Assembly: GCA_902825855.1 (NCBI GenBank)
Contig: CADECW010000002.1
Coordinates: forward strand, 107,375 to 171,374
Source: an uncultured Rhodospirillales bacterium
GTDB lineage: Bacteria > Pseudomonadota > Alphaproteobacteria > Reyranellales > Reyranellaceae
DNA: 64,000 nucleotides
Reading direction: 5' to 3'
Below, piece after piece: positions 26,334 to 35,133 of the stretch (position 1 is the stretch's first letter; every line of letters starts with the position of its first letter). Position numbers and translations under genes: made by a program. The notes under the pieces were generated by a model that saw only the letters and a program-made list of their open reading frames with translations, had not been told where the DNA came from and did no database searches.

Positions 26334-27315
26334 TGGCGCGCAGGATCGGCTTCAGCCTGTCGTAGGGGATATCGACTTGATAGGGGCCGGCGGCATAAGG
26401 CCCGACATCGTAGGCGTTGAAGATGACTTCGAGATGCTTGCCGGTCCAGCAATAGCGGCTCGCTTCGCTCAGCAGCTTCGCGAGGCTGGCGGGCTCGAGT
26501 GCGTCATCGAAGCCGGGCCTGTCGACGAACTGTTTTTTGAGGTCGGTACCGACGAGTTGGGTCATGAGCCGCAGCCACTGTTCGCCCGGCGAGAACACGC
26601 CGTCCGGTCCGACGACCTTCCCGCTGCGCAGATCGACCAGAGTGCAGCGCGCCGCGCCATAGCCATGGGCGCCGCCGCGATAGCTGTCGAAGCTCACGGA
26701 CACACTCGCTGCATGCCCGCCCGGCGGGCGCTCGACGGTGAAACCCTGCTCGTAGTACCACTGCTGCTCGCGCTCGGGACCGTCGGCGGCCTTGGGAGTC
26801 GATTCCTCGGCAATTTTCCTAGCGGCGTCGGCGAAGCGACCGTTGACCGCGGAGAAATCGACATTCGCGCCCGCGAACCGCGGGTAGGTGAGATCGAACG
26901 ACCAGGTGATCTTGCCAAGCTTGCCCTGCTTGGCCAGCGACTGCTCGCTGATTGCCGGATAGGTACCTGTTGCGTAGGCCTTGAGATTCTTGGTGCGCAC
27001 CGCGTAGCGATTCTTCAGGCAACTCTCGATGCTGTCGAGATCGCTGCGGCAGGCGCGGTTGCGGTTGGCGATCCAGCCCATCTGGTCCTTGACCAACTCG
27101 TCCCTGGCAGCGCCGTTCAGCTTATCGAGCAGCGCGGTATAGGTCGCCGCCATTTCCCGATCGGCCGCCGCCAGTTCGCCGCTCTTGCAGATGGCGCGAT
27201 CGATGACACTTTCGGCCTTGGCGCAGTCGAAGCTCGGCCGTACCTGGGCCAGGGCCGCGCCGCCAGCGCCCAGCACCAGCAGAATTGCCACCACGGCTTT
27301 CGCCAGACCGATCAT
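26314..27315 (-). CDS. Secreted LprI-like (DUF1311) plus RsiV-like (DUF3298) two-domain protein, copy 2
   Basis: 333 residues, clearly paralogous to copies 1 and 3. Signal peptide MIGLAKAVVAILLVLGAGGAALAQ. LprI part: DCAKAESVIDRAICKSGELAAADREM and MGWIANRNRACRSDLDSIESCLKNRY. RsiV-like part: YPAISEQSLAKQGK, FDLTYPRFAGANVDFSAVN, YRGGAHGYGAARCTLVDLRSGKVVGPDGVF and the end VDIPYDRLKPILRANGP, matching copy 1 ending VEIAYDRLRPLLRVDGP. Its ATG overlaps the stop of copy 3 (ATGA at 27312-27315). Confidence 0.87.
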   Translation of the reverse strand: MIGLAKAVVAILLVLGAGGAALAQVRPSFDCAKAESVIDRAICKSGELAAADREMAATYTALLDKLNGAARDELVKDQMGWIANRNRACRSDLDSIESCLKNRYAVRTKNLKAYATGTYPAISEQSLAKQGKLGKITWSFDLTYPRFAGANVDFSAVNGRFADAARKIAEESTPKAADGPEREQQWYYEQGFTVERPPGGHAASVSVSFDSYRGGAHGYGAARCTLVDLRSGKVVGPDGVFSPGEQWLRLMTQLVGTDLKKQFVDRPGFDDALEPASLAKLLSEASRYCWTGKHLEVIFNAYDVGPYAAGPYQVDIPYDRLKPILRANGPIAL

Positions 27316-28211
27316 CGCTGCAGGGTCCCGAGCGGCCCATCGACGCGGAAGAGATCCTTCATCGCGGCGTAGGGTATGATGACTTCATAGCCCTTCATAC
27401 CACGCTCGCTCGCCACCTTGTTCAGCGACAGTACGAGCCTGTCGTTCTCGAACATGTAGTCTTTCGAATCGACCTCGCGCATGACAGAGGCAATGTCGCC
27501 GGCATTGCCTTTGCGGTCGCCATCGGGAGGATCCTTGGCGAGTTCCTGGCGGACGAGGTCGGCCAGGAGATGGCGCCAGCCGTCGCCCGGCGTGAAGACG
27601 TCCTGCGGCCCGAGCACCTTGCCCGTGGAGAGGTCGACGAGGTAACCGGCGAGGTCGATATCGACGGTCGGGCCCGTCCATTCACGCCAGAAGGTCACCG
27701 AGGCGACGGCGGGAGCCAGTCGGTAGAACGAGAAGGTCTGGGTGACCTCGCAATTGCGGCCCGTGTCGATGGCATCGAAGAGCGACGTCTGGGCCAGTCC
27801 GGAGAAGACACGATCGGCCGCAGTGAAATCCGGCGACGGGCTGTCGAAACGCGGATAAGCGATATCGACCACGTAACGGCCACGCGGTCCGTTGCCGGAC
27901 TGCACGATCGCCTGCTGCGACACAAAGGGATACGGTCCTTCGGCGAAAACCTCGATCAGGCTCGCACGTTGGCGGTAGCGGAGCTCCAGGCACTCCGCCT
28001 TGCGTGCCGGCTGGACATCGCAGGCAGGAAGGCCGGCACGCCAGCGCGCTTGATCGGCTTCGAAGTGCAGCTTGGCCGCACCGTCGAGCTTGTCGGCGAG
28101 CGCGACGTAAGCGACCGTCATCGCCCGCTCGGCTGTGTCGAGCCTGTCGTCGGCCGCGGCCATTCCCATCCACAGGAAAAACGAGGACAGCGCGGCCGCG
28201 AACGGCTTCAC
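27312..28211 (-). CDS. Secreted RsiV-like protein with reduced LprI domain, copy 3
   Basis: 299 residues. Start is GTG at 28211, overlapping the aminotransferase stop as GTGA; the frame is open further but that is the aminotransferase shadow. Signal peptide KPFAAALSSFFLWMGMAAAD. The first cysteine-bearing block of the LprI domain (DC...AIC) is lost and the protein enters directly at RLDTAERAMTVAYVALADKLDG; the later pair (ACDVQPARKAECLELRY) remains. The RsiV-like half is intact: YPFVSQQAIVQSG, VVDIAYPRFDSP, VDLSTGKVLGPQDVF and an end like copies 1 and 2. First of three tandem copies, so it diverged most or lost one disulfide. Confidence 0.84.
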   Translation of the reverse strand: MKPFAAALSSFFLWMGMAAADDRLDTAERAMTVAYVALADKLDGAAKLHFEADQARWRAGLPACDVQPARKAECLELRYRQRASLIEVFAEGPYPFVSQQAIVQSGNGPRGRYVVDIAYPRFDSPSPDFTAADRVFSGLAQTSLFDAIDTGRNCEVTQTFSFYRLAPAVASVTFWREWTGPTVDIDLAGYLVDLSTGKVLGPQDVFTPGDGWRHLLADLVRQELAKDPPDGDRKGNAGDIASVMREVDSKDYMFENDRLVLSLNKVASERGMKGYEVIIPYAAMKDLFRVDGPLGTLQR

Positions 28212-29359
28212 GACCGCCTCCAGGACTTGAGCCGGCGCACCGCCTCCTCCATCTCGGCGGTGGAGCCCGCGAAGGAGATGCGCAGCGTACCCGCACCGCG
28301 GGCGCGGTCGAAGTCGATGCCCGGGGTCGTCGCCACGCCAGCCTCGGCGAGCATGCGCTTGCAGAAGTCGCGGCTGTCGTTGGTGAGATGGGCGACGTCG
28401 CAATAGAGATAAAACGCACCCTCGGCCGGGGCGAAGCGATCGAAGCCCGCTTGCGGCAATCCGCTCAACAGCAGATCACGGTTGCGGCGGTAGCGGCGCA
28501 CGTGGCCGTCGAGTTCGTCGCGGCAGTCGAAGGCCGCCAGTGCCGCATGCTGGCTGAGCGTCGGCACCGAGATGAAGAAGTTCTGCGTCAGCCGCTCGAT
28601 CGGCCGCACCAGCTCCTGCGGCACCACCAGCCAGCCTACACGCCAGCCCGTCATCGAGAAATACTTCGAGAAGCTGTTGACGACGATCGCCTGGTCCGAG
28701 ACCTCGACCGCCGACACCGTGTCGCCCTCGTAGACGATCCCGTGATAGATCTCGTCGGAGATCAAGCGCACGCCATTGTCGGCGCACCAGCCGGCCAACG
28801 CCTTCATCTCGGCATGGCCCACCATTGTGCCGGTGGGATTGGACGGGCTCGCCACGATCAGGCCGTCGATGCGTCCCGCCTTCTTCAGCGCCTCGACGGT
28901 CGGCTGGAAGAGATCGGCAGCCGAAGTCGGTAGATCGACGGCTTCGAGGTTGAGCGCCGTCAGGATGTTGCGATAGGCGGGATAGCCCGGTGCGGCAAGC
29001 GCGATGCGGTCGCCGGCATCGAAGCTCGCCAGGAAGGCGAGCGGGAAGCCGCCCGACGAGCCGGTCGTCACGATCACGCGCTCAGGCGACACCTCCGTCC
29101 GGTAGACCTCCCGATAGTGGCGCGCGATGCGCTCGCGCAGTGCCGGCATCCCCAGCGCGGCGACATAGCCGATGCGGTCATTGTCCAGTGCGGCGTGCGC
29201 GGCGGCCAGCGCACCCTTGGGTGCCGCCGTGCTGGGCTGGCCGACTTCGAGATGGATGACGGTGTCGCCTGCCGCCTCCTTCTCGGCGGCAGCCGCCATG
29301 ACATCCATGACGATGAACGGATCGACTGCGCCGCCGCGTCGTGAGAGCTTGCCCGACAT
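28208..29359 (-). CDS. PLP-dependent class I/II aminotransferase
   Basis: A 383-residue fold-type I aminotransferase. The PLP lysine lies in NSFSKYFSMTGWRVGW, preceded by VASPSNPTGTM (the Asn that contacts PLP) and ISDEIYHGIVYEG (Asp to pyridine N, Tyr). The C-terminal Arg that binds the substrate carboxylate is in GTLRISFAGS. It resembles aspartate/aromatic aminotransferases, but substrate is not predictable. It is the first gene of a cluster in which the next three overlap its end or each other by 4-20 bases, so it is translationally coupled to secreted proteins of no obvious metabolic link. Confidence 0.93.
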   Translation of the reverse strand: MSGKLSRRGGAVDPFIVMDVMAAAAEKEAAGDTVIHLEVGQPSTAAPKGALAAAHAALDNDRIGYVAALGMPALRERIARHYREVYRTEVSPERVIVTTGSSGGFPLAFLASFDAGDRIALAAPGYPAYRNILTALNLEAVDLPTSAADLFQPTVEALKKAGRIDGLIVASPSNPTGTMVGHAEMKALAGWCADNGVRLISDEIYHGIVYEGDTVSAVEVSDQAIVVNSFSKYFSMTGWRVGWLVVPQELVRPIERLTQNFFISVPTLSQHAALAAFDCRDELDGHVRRYRRNRDLLLSGLPQAGFDRFAPAEGAFYLYCDVAHLTNDSRDFCKRMLAEAGVATTPGIDFDRARGAGTLRISFAGSTAEMEEAVRRLKSWRRS

Positions 29360-29365
29360 GGTTCG

Positions 29366-30718
29366 TCAGCGCGCGACCAGCGCCAGTCCGGCACCCGCCG
29401 GATCCATGGCGGCACGACAGCTCGCGCCGCTGCCGCGCAGGCCGGATGGGCAGGCGATGGCGTTGACCCAGCCGCCCTGCCCACCGCGTGACGCAAGCAC
29501 GCCGGCAAGCGGCTGATCCCGTTCGATTGTCGAGTAGGCCACATAGCCAGTGGCCTGTGCCGCCGTCGCCGCGCCGCCACCGGCGCCGACGAAGGAGAAC
29601 TCGCCGTTCCCGGGGTTGGCGATGACAACCGGGCTGACCGAGCCTGCTTGGGGCGATGGCGCTCCCAGCATCACTCCCATGCCGGGCACGACGGCGCGCG
29701 AACCGAAGGTTTGGCCCATCGAGAGAGCGCAGGCTGCAGCGCCCGCCTTGCCGTCGACAGCGGCGAGGCCGGCGAAACCACCCGAATCGGTAGGCATCGG
29801 GCCGCTTGGCGCCTGCCCCTTGAAGCCGGCCAGTGCCGAGGTACCCGCGGCCGGTGCCGGCGCGACATAGACTCGGCGTCGCATACCGTAGCTCTCCGTC
29901 ATCGGGGCGCTCGCCTGCGGAACCGCAGCGCGCAGCGCGTCGACAGACAGGGCGCCGCCCAGCTGCTCGGACATCGTACGCGCGAGCTGGCCCTGAAAGA
30001 AGTCGGCGCCGCCACGCTGGCGGATCGCGCCCAGGGTACCGGCAAGCTCAGGCTGGATCAGGGTGCCACCTTCGGCCATCGCGCCGAAGATGCGCTGCGC
30101 GTCGCGGTCGCCAAGTGCCCCGCCGGCCGACCGCAGGTCGCGCGCCAGGGCACGCGAAACCGGCACGCCAAAACGCGCCAGCCGCTCGGCCGGCGCCAAC
30201 GTCGCCTCCCAACGCAATTGACCGTGACGGACGTGCATGAGCGTGATGGCGCGCACGCCCGAGGGTACGGTGAAAGGCTGGCCGGCGACCGAGCCGGTCG
30301 CGGCGATCGGCGGGAATACGAAGGCTTCGGCAGCCTTGGTCTTGTCATCGTGCACGATGCAGGCGCCCGAGGCGCCCAGGCTTGCTGCCGACGGCAAGGT
30401 GACGGCCATCGCGAAGTACATGGCGACAGCGGCATCGGTGGCATTGCCGCCGGCCAGCAGGACGTCGCGGCCGACTTCTGCGGCACGGCTCTCGTCGGCG
30501 GCGACGGCGGCGAACGCCGCATTTACGCTGTCGGCGACGACGCGGGAAAGGCCGCCTCGTCCTGGCGACAAGCCGGCAGGATTGGCAGCATTGGCGGCTG
30601 CGTCGGATTCACGGTCCGTCTCACTTCTGCCACATGCAGCCAGCATGAACAGGCCGGCCACCGCCAAGGCGTGCCGCACCGGGAGGGTGCGCGATTGACG
30701 CGGCCGCTTAGCGTTCAT
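29366..30718 (-). CDS. Gamma-glutamyltransferase-like lipoprotein, probably catalytically inactive
   Basis: About 450 residues. The start MNAKRPRQSRT, hydrophobic AVAGLFMLAAC and lipobox LAAC predict a lipoprotein. The fold follows GGT: DVLLAGGNATDAAVAMYFAMAVTLPSAASLGASG and PFTVPSGVRAITLMHVRHG in the large-subunit part, then FGSRAVVPGMGVMLG in the small-subunit part. The autoprocessing Thr-Thr-His-x-Ser-Val segment is replaced by SGGFAGLAAVD, so the N-terminal nucleophile of a true GGT is missing. It probably neither self-cleaves nor transfers glutamyl groups. It is divergent from the M48 protease with only 16 bp between starts; an ATG 45 bases further upstream is less likely. Confidence 0.78.
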   Translation of the reverse strand: MNAKRPRQSRTLPVRHALAVAGLFMLAACGRSETDRESDAAANAANPAGLSPGRGGLSRVVADSVNAAFAAVAADESRAAEVGRDVLLAGGNATDAAVAMYFAMAVTLPSAASLGASGACIVHDDKTKAAEAFVFPPIAATGSVAGQPFTVPSGVRAITLMHVRHGQLRWEATLAPAERLARFGVPVSRALARDLRSAGGALGDRDAQRIFGAMAEGGTLIQPELAGTLGAIRQRGGADFFQGQLARTMSEQLGGALSVDALRAAVPQASAPMTESYGMRRRVYVAPAPAAGTSALAGFKGQAPSGPMPTDSGGFAGLAAVDGKAGAAACALSMGQTFGSRAVVPGMGVMLGAPSPQAGSVSPVVIANPGNGEFSFVGAGGGAATAAQATGYVAYSTIERDQPLAGVLASRGGQGGWVNAIACPSGLRGSGASCRAAMDPAGAGLALVAR

Positions 30719-30734
30719 AGCCTGCGCAGAGACC

Positions 30735-32117
30735 GTGCCGCCCGTGTTCAAGCTCATCATCACCCTCTTCTCGCTCGCGCTGTTCTCGCTGGCGCCGTTT
30801 GGTGCCGCGCGCGCGCAGCAAGGTCAACGACTCAATCTCATCCGCGACGCCGAGATCGAGAACAATATCCGCGCGCTCACTGTGCCGATCTGGCGGGCGG
30901 CCGGGCTCGATCCCAATGCCATCGAGATCATGATCGTCCAGGACAACTCGCTCAACGCTTTCGTGGCAGGTGGCCAGCGCATCTTCATCAACACCGGTCT
31001 TATCATGCGGACCGAAACGCCGAACCAGCTCATCGGCGTGATGGCGCATGAAAGCGGCCATATCGCCGGAGGCCATCTTGCGCGCATGCAGGAGGAGCTG
31101 CGCAACCTGACGACCTTGCAGATCCTCGAGGCGATCCTGGGTGCGGGCGCCATGGCAGGTGGTGCCGTGTCGGGCAGCAGCGTCGGGCGCGGCTCCGCCA
31201 CCGACGCCGGCGGACCGCGGGCGCCGGGTTCGCTGATGGCGTTCCTGCATTATACCCAGACGCAGGAAAGCGCCGCCGACCAGGCTGCCATAAGCTACCT
31301 CCAGCGCACCGGCCAGTCGCCCAAGGGCACGATCGAGTTCCTCAGGACCATGCAGCGCGAAGAGCGCATGCAGATGTATCGTCGCGACCCCTACTTGACG
31401 ACCCACCCGCTGACGCCTGAGCGCATCAATGCCTTCGAGCAGGCCGCGTCGCGGTCGCCCTACGTCAACACGCCGGATACACAGCAAAACCTCAACATGC
31501 ACCATCGCGTGGTGGCCAAGCTGATGGGCTTCATCTCGCCCGACACGGCGCTGTCGAAGTTCGCCGAGGCCGACCGCTCGGTGCCGGCGCGCTATGCCCG
31601 CGCCATCGCATGGTACCGCAAAGGCGCACTGGGCTCGGCTCTGCTCGGCATCGACGGGCTGATCAAGGAGTCGCCGAACGACCCCTACTTCCACGAAGTC
31701 CGCGGCCAGATGTTGTTTGAAAACGGCCGCTCCGCCGAGGCGGTGATCTCGTATCGGAAGGCCGTCCAGCTGCTGCCAAGCTCCGGGTTGATCAAGATCG
31801 ACTTCGCCCGCGCCTTGCTCGCCACCAGCAACAGCGACAACGATCGCGAGGCGGTGCGCAATCTCGAGCTCGCCTCGCAGCAGGAGTCCGGCAGCTTCGA
31901 CCTGTGGCGCATGATGGCAGAGGGCTATTCAAAGCTGAACAACCCTGGCATGACGTCGTTGGCTCGGGCCGAGATGGCGGCGCTGCGCGGCAACAAGTCC
32001 GAGGCGGCGACCCATGCCGACACTGCGACCCGGCAGCTGGCGGCCGGCACACCGGCATGGCAGCGCGCCCAGGATCTCAAGGCCTATATCAACACGCGGC
32101 CGTCAGGACGCCGCTAG
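30735..32117 (+). CDS. M48-family metalloprotease with TPR-like C-terminus (BepA-like)
   Basis: A 460-residue periplasmic protease. Signal peptide LIITLFSLALFSLAPFGAARAQ. The zinc motif is HESGH (His 105, Glu 106, His 109), with the third ligand in QTQESAADQAAI. The segment FVAGGQRIFINTGLIMRTETPNQL is characteristic of BepA/YfgC-type outer-membrane quality-control proteases. The C-terminal half (about 270-460) is helical with repeat-like motifs (YYARAIAWYRKG-type and YFHEVRGQMLFENGRSAEAVISYRKAV). Such proteases degrade or assist misassembled LptD and BAM substrates. Start is GTG 30735. The DsbA-like gene follows by 14 bp. Confidence 0.92.
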   Translation: MPPVFKLIITLFSLALFSLAPFGAARAQQGQRLNLIRDAEIENNIRALTVPIWRAAGLDPNAIEIMIVQDNSLNAFVAGGQRIFINTGLIMRTETPNQLIGVMAHESGHIAGGHLARMQEELRNLTTLQILEAILGAGAMAGGAVSGSSVGRGSATDAGGPRAPGSLMAFLHYTQTQESAADQAAISYLQRTGQSPKGTIEFLRTMQREERMQMYRRDPYLTTHPLTPERINAFEQAASRSPYVNTPDTQQNLNMHHRVVAKLMGFISPDTALSKFAEADRSVPARYARAIAWYRKGALGSALLGIDGLIKESPNDPYFHEVRGQMLFENGRSAEAVISYRKAVQLLPSSGLIKIDFARALLATSNSDNDREAVRNLELASQQESGSFDLWRMMAEGYSKLNNPGMTSLARAEMAALRGNKSEAATHADTATRQLAAGTPAWQRAQDLKAYINTRPSGRR

Positions 32118-32131
32118 TTCGGAGATTTCTC

Positions 32132-32914
32132 ATGCGTTGGCTCCCCCTGACCATCAGCGCCGGCCTTGTGCTCGTCGGCGCCGTCGTCGCGGCAACGGCG
32201 ACATCGCCGCGCCGGATCGCTGCCTCACCGGGTGGCTCGGCAATGGCGCTCACCGGTGACCAGGCCGCGCTGGGCAAGTCCATCCGCGCCTACCTGCTGG
32301 CCAATCCCGAGGTTCTCGTCGACGCCATGCAGGAGCTCGAGCGCAAGCAGGACACCCAGCGCGACGCGGTCGCCCAGAAGGGCGTGCAGGAAAACCAGGC
32401 CGAGCTCTATCGCGATCCCGACAGCCCGGTCGGTGGCAATCCCAACGGTGACGTCGTCATCGTCGAGTTCAACGACTATCAGTGTCCCTACTGCAAGCGC
32501 GCCTACCAGGCCGTAAAATCGGTGGTCGGGGCCGACGGCAAGGTCAAGATCATCTACAAGGACCTGCCGATTCTGGGCGAGGCATCCAAGATCGCAGCCC
32601 ACGCCGCTCTCGCCGCGGCCAGGCAAGGCAAGCATCAGCCGCTGCACAATGCGTTGATGGAATTCACCGGCAAGCTCGACCGCGACAAGATCTTCGAGAT
32701 CGCCGTCGGAGTCGGCATCGATCGCGCCCGGCTCGAAAAGGATATGGACGACCCCAAGCTGAAGGCAATCATCGACCGCAACCTGGCGCTGGCGAGCGCA
32801 CTCGGCGTGCGCGGCACGCCAGCCTTCGTGATCGGCAAGCAGTTCGTGCCCGGCGCCGTCGACGCCGCCGCCCTGAAGCAGCTGATCGCCGAGGCCCGCA
32901 AGGGCCAGGGCTGA
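32132..32914 (+). CDS. DsbA-family thiol-disulfide oxidoreductase, membrane-anchored
   Basis: 260 residues. An N-terminal hydrophobic segment (LPLTISAGLVLVGAVVAATA) anchors or exports it. The region ALGKSIRAYLLANPEVLVDAMQELE is typical of the Com1/DsbD-like DsbA subgroup. The thioredoxin fold carries the active site CPYC at 118-121 and the cis-proline near GVRGTPAFVIGKQ. It catalyses disulfide exchange in the periplasm. The start at 32132 has GGAG upstream; a longer open frame overlaps the protease and is not used. It may cooperate with the protease just upstream in envelope protein quality control. Confidence 0.92.
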   Translation: MRWLPLTISAGLVLVGAVVAATATSPRRIAASPGGSAMALTGDQAALGKSIRAYLLANPEVLVDAMQELERKQDTQRDAVAQKGVQENQAELYRDPDSPVGGNPNGDVVIVEFNDYQCPYCKRAYQAVKSVVGADGKVKIIYKDLPILGEASKIAAHAALAAARQGKHQPLHNALMEFTGKLDRDKIFEIAVGVGIDRARLEKDMDDPKLKAIIDRNLALASALGVRGTPAFVIGKQFVPGAVDAAALKQLIAEARKGQG

Positions 32915-32921
32915 GTCTTCG

Positions 32922-34403
32922 TTAACGCTGCAGCGTCGCCTTCAGGCCGAGCGTGGTGACCAGATCGGCTCCGGGGTTCAGCAGGTACGGCAGCTTGTCG
33001 AAGCCCATGGCCGGCTCGGGCTTGGCCTCGACGACCAGCGTACCCCCTTGCTCGACGAAGCGGGCGATGGTGTCGAGGAGCTGTGTCATCGACTCTGAAA
33101 TCAGCACGTCCGCCGGCTGATAGCGGCGCACCTCGCGTGCCCAGTTGGCGCGCAGCGTCGCGGCCGGCTGGCCGCTCATGGCCGCGATTGCACGCAGGCC
33201 GCGCTCCAGCAGGCTTTTGTCGGTCACCACCAGTCGTGCCGAGCCCAACGCCGCCGCCGAATCCTGCAGCGCCAGCAGGTCGCTCTCGTCGAGGGCGGCC
33301 CAGAAGATCGGGTCGGCATCGACAATGCGTGCGGACAGCTCGACCTCGCCGAGGCCCGGGCTCACCAGCGCGCAGCGATCGAGCGTCAGCTCGCCCTTGC
33401 CCTGGTCCTCCGTGGCGTAGCAGTCGAACTCCGCCTTCACTTCCTTGATGCCCATCGCCTGCAGGCCCATGCGCAACGACAGCCCTTCCAAGGAGAGCAA
33501 CGGCGGCGCCAGCGTAAAGCCTTCGATGCGGGTTCGCGTTCGACTGACCTTGTCGCCGACCTGCGTCGTTTGAAGGCTGACCTCGCCGAGCGAGATGCCA
33601 TAGCGCTTGAAGGGCTCGCCTCCGAAACCCGTCGCCTTGGCTGTTTCGACCTGGACGCGACCGGAGGGTGCGCCGGGAAACCACTTGCTGGACGACATGG
33701 CTGTTATCATGCGACCGAAGTCGATCCTGGTCGCCTTGGTCTCGGAGATGCTGATCTCTGCGGGCTGCCCATCGGCTGCGGCAACGTCCATGCCGCCGAT
33801 CGCCAGCGTGGCGATGAGGCCGCGCGCGTAGCTTTCCAGGACGACTGATCGCATGGTCAGCACCTCGCCGCCGGGCGGCAGCGTGACGCGGGCGTTGCGC
33901 AGCTCGAGGCGGCGCACGTCGAGCGCACCCATGGCCCGCGTGGTGAGCACGGCTGCCCGGAACATGCCGTCGTATGTCGCGTCGTAGCGCGCAAGATCGA
34001 GGCCCTCGATCAGAGCCGCGTCCATGGTCCATCGCCCGCCGCCCGCCAAGTCGACCATGGCCACATTCTCGAGCTCGACGCGATCCGCGCTCAGCGGATC
34101 GCCCCAATTGAAGCCCGCCAGCGGCGTGCGGCCGGCCAGAAGCTCGCTGATCGGCCAGGCGAGACCCGACACGTCCCAGCGGCCGATGCTCAGCTCTGCC
34201 TCGGCAGTGTTGGATTTCAGGTTGGTAAGCGTGACCCGTCGACTGAGCAGACCGACGCTCACCGCGTCGACCTTGGCGGTGCCGGCGCGCTCGATCTCGG
34301 TCTTGATGGCGGCCGCGGCGTGTCTCTCGATCACCGGCGCGGCGACAACCGCCGCACCGGCGAGGAGTAAGACGGCGATCAGCGCGATGACGCTCTTTTT
34401 CAC
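32922..34403 (-). CDS. Membrane-anchored envelope protein of unknown family, AsmA-like beta layout
   Basis: 493 residues. GTG at 34403 overlaps the maiA stop as GTGA. A single N-terminal anchor (SVIALIAVLLLAGAAVVAAPVI) precedes a long periplasmic part made of repeated amphipathic beta segments and Leu/Val-rich turns (VTLTNLKSNTAEAELSIGRWDVSGL, RRLELRNARVTLPPGGEVLTM, LTLDRCALVSPGLGEVELSARIVD). That architecture recalls AsmA/YdgA-like or DUF2125-like envelope proteins, but I cannot assign a family. A Lys/Pro-containing tail ends in LKATLQR. It sits at the end of the homogentisate operon without an evident metabolic role. Confidence 0.75.
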   Translation of the reverse strand: MKKSVIALIAVLLLAGAAVVAAPVIERHAAAAIKTEIERAGTAKVDAVSVGLLSRRVTLTNLKSNTAEAELSIGRWDVSGLAWPISELLAGRTPLAGFNWGDPLSADRVELENVAMVDLAGGGRWTMDAALIEGLDLARYDATYDGMFRAAVLTTRAMGALDVRRLELRNARVTLPPGGEVLTMRSVVLESYARGLIATLAIGGMDVAAADGQPAEISISETKATRIDFGRMITAMSSSKWFPGAPSGRVQVETAKATGFGGEPFKRYGISLGEVSLQTTQVGDKVSRTRTRIEGFTLAPPLLSLEGLSLRMGLQAMGIKEVKAEFDCYATEDQGKGELTLDRCALVSPGLGEVELSARIVDADPIFWAALDESDLLALQDSAAALGSARLVVTDKSLLERGLRAIAAMSGQPAATLRANWAREVRRYQPADVLISESMTQLLDTIARFVEQGGTLVVEAKPEPAMGFDKLPYLLNPGADLVTTLGLKATLQR

Positions 34404-35044
34404 GGCTCCGCGTCCGGTTGCTTGGAAGGTTGCGCCGCGTCGAAGGCAGGATGCTGCATGCAGGCAACATGGATGCGCTGGATTGTCGGATAGCGCGCCA
34501 TGTCGACCCTGAAGCGCTGGGCGTTGAAGACCTGCGGCGCCAGGCAAAGGTCGGCGAAGGTCGGCGTGTCGCCGTGGCTGTACGCGCCGGTCCGAGGGTC
34601 CTTGGCGATGGTGGCCTCATACGCCTCGAAGCCGGTCTCGATCCAGTGGCGCGACCAGGCGAAAGCGCTCTCTTCGGTTTGGCCGAACTTGTTGCGCAGA
34701 TACCCCATGACACGCAGGTTCTGGATGGGATGGACATCGGCCGACACGATCAGCGACAGCGCGCGCACGCGGGCGCGCCCGACCGGATCCGCCGGCAGAA
34801 GTGCGGGTTCGGGATGTATCTCCTCGAGGTACTCGAGGATCGCGAGGGACTGGGTCAACACCTCGCCGGAATCGAGGACCAGGGCCGGCACCAGTTTCTG
34901 TGGATTGAGCGCGACATAGTCGGGAGCTGACTGCTCGCCCTTGCGCAGATGACGCGAAGCATGTTCGACCTTGATGCCCTTGAAATTCAGCGCAATGCGG
35001 ACGCGGAAAGCCGCAGACGACCGAAAATAACCGATGAGCTTCAT
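34400..35044 (-). CDS. maiA: Maleylacetoacetate isomerase (zeta-class GST)
   Basis: A 214-residue zeta-class glutathione transferase that converts maleylacetoacetate to fumarylacetoacetate. The N-terminal GSH site reads RSSAAFRVRIALNFKGI (residues 8-24), the form typical of bacterial maiA; QKLVPALVLDSGEVLTQSLAILEYLEE completes the G-site, and QNLRVMGYLRNKFG lies in the C-terminal helical domain. Start 35044 has GGAGGCGGTC upstream. It follows fah by 89 bp and overlaps the next gene (GTGA), matching the expected pathway order. Confidence 0.95.
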   Translation of the reverse strand: MKLIGYFRSSAAFRVRIALNFKGIKVEHASRHLRKGEQSAPDYVALNPQKLVPALVLDSGEVLTQSLAILEYLEEIHPEPALLPADPVGRARVRALSLIVSADVHPIQNLRVMGYLRNKFGQTEESAFAWSRHWIETGFEAYEATIAKDPRTGAYSHGDTPTFADLCLAPQVFNAQRFRVDMARYPTIQRIHVACMQHPAFDAAQPSKQPDAEP

Positions 35045-35133
35045 GACCGCCTCCGCCTCGACGAGAGTGTCCCTAGCGTCGGCCGGCCATCCGATCAAGG
35101 GACCGCGAGCCTCTACTCCCACGGCGCCTCGAG

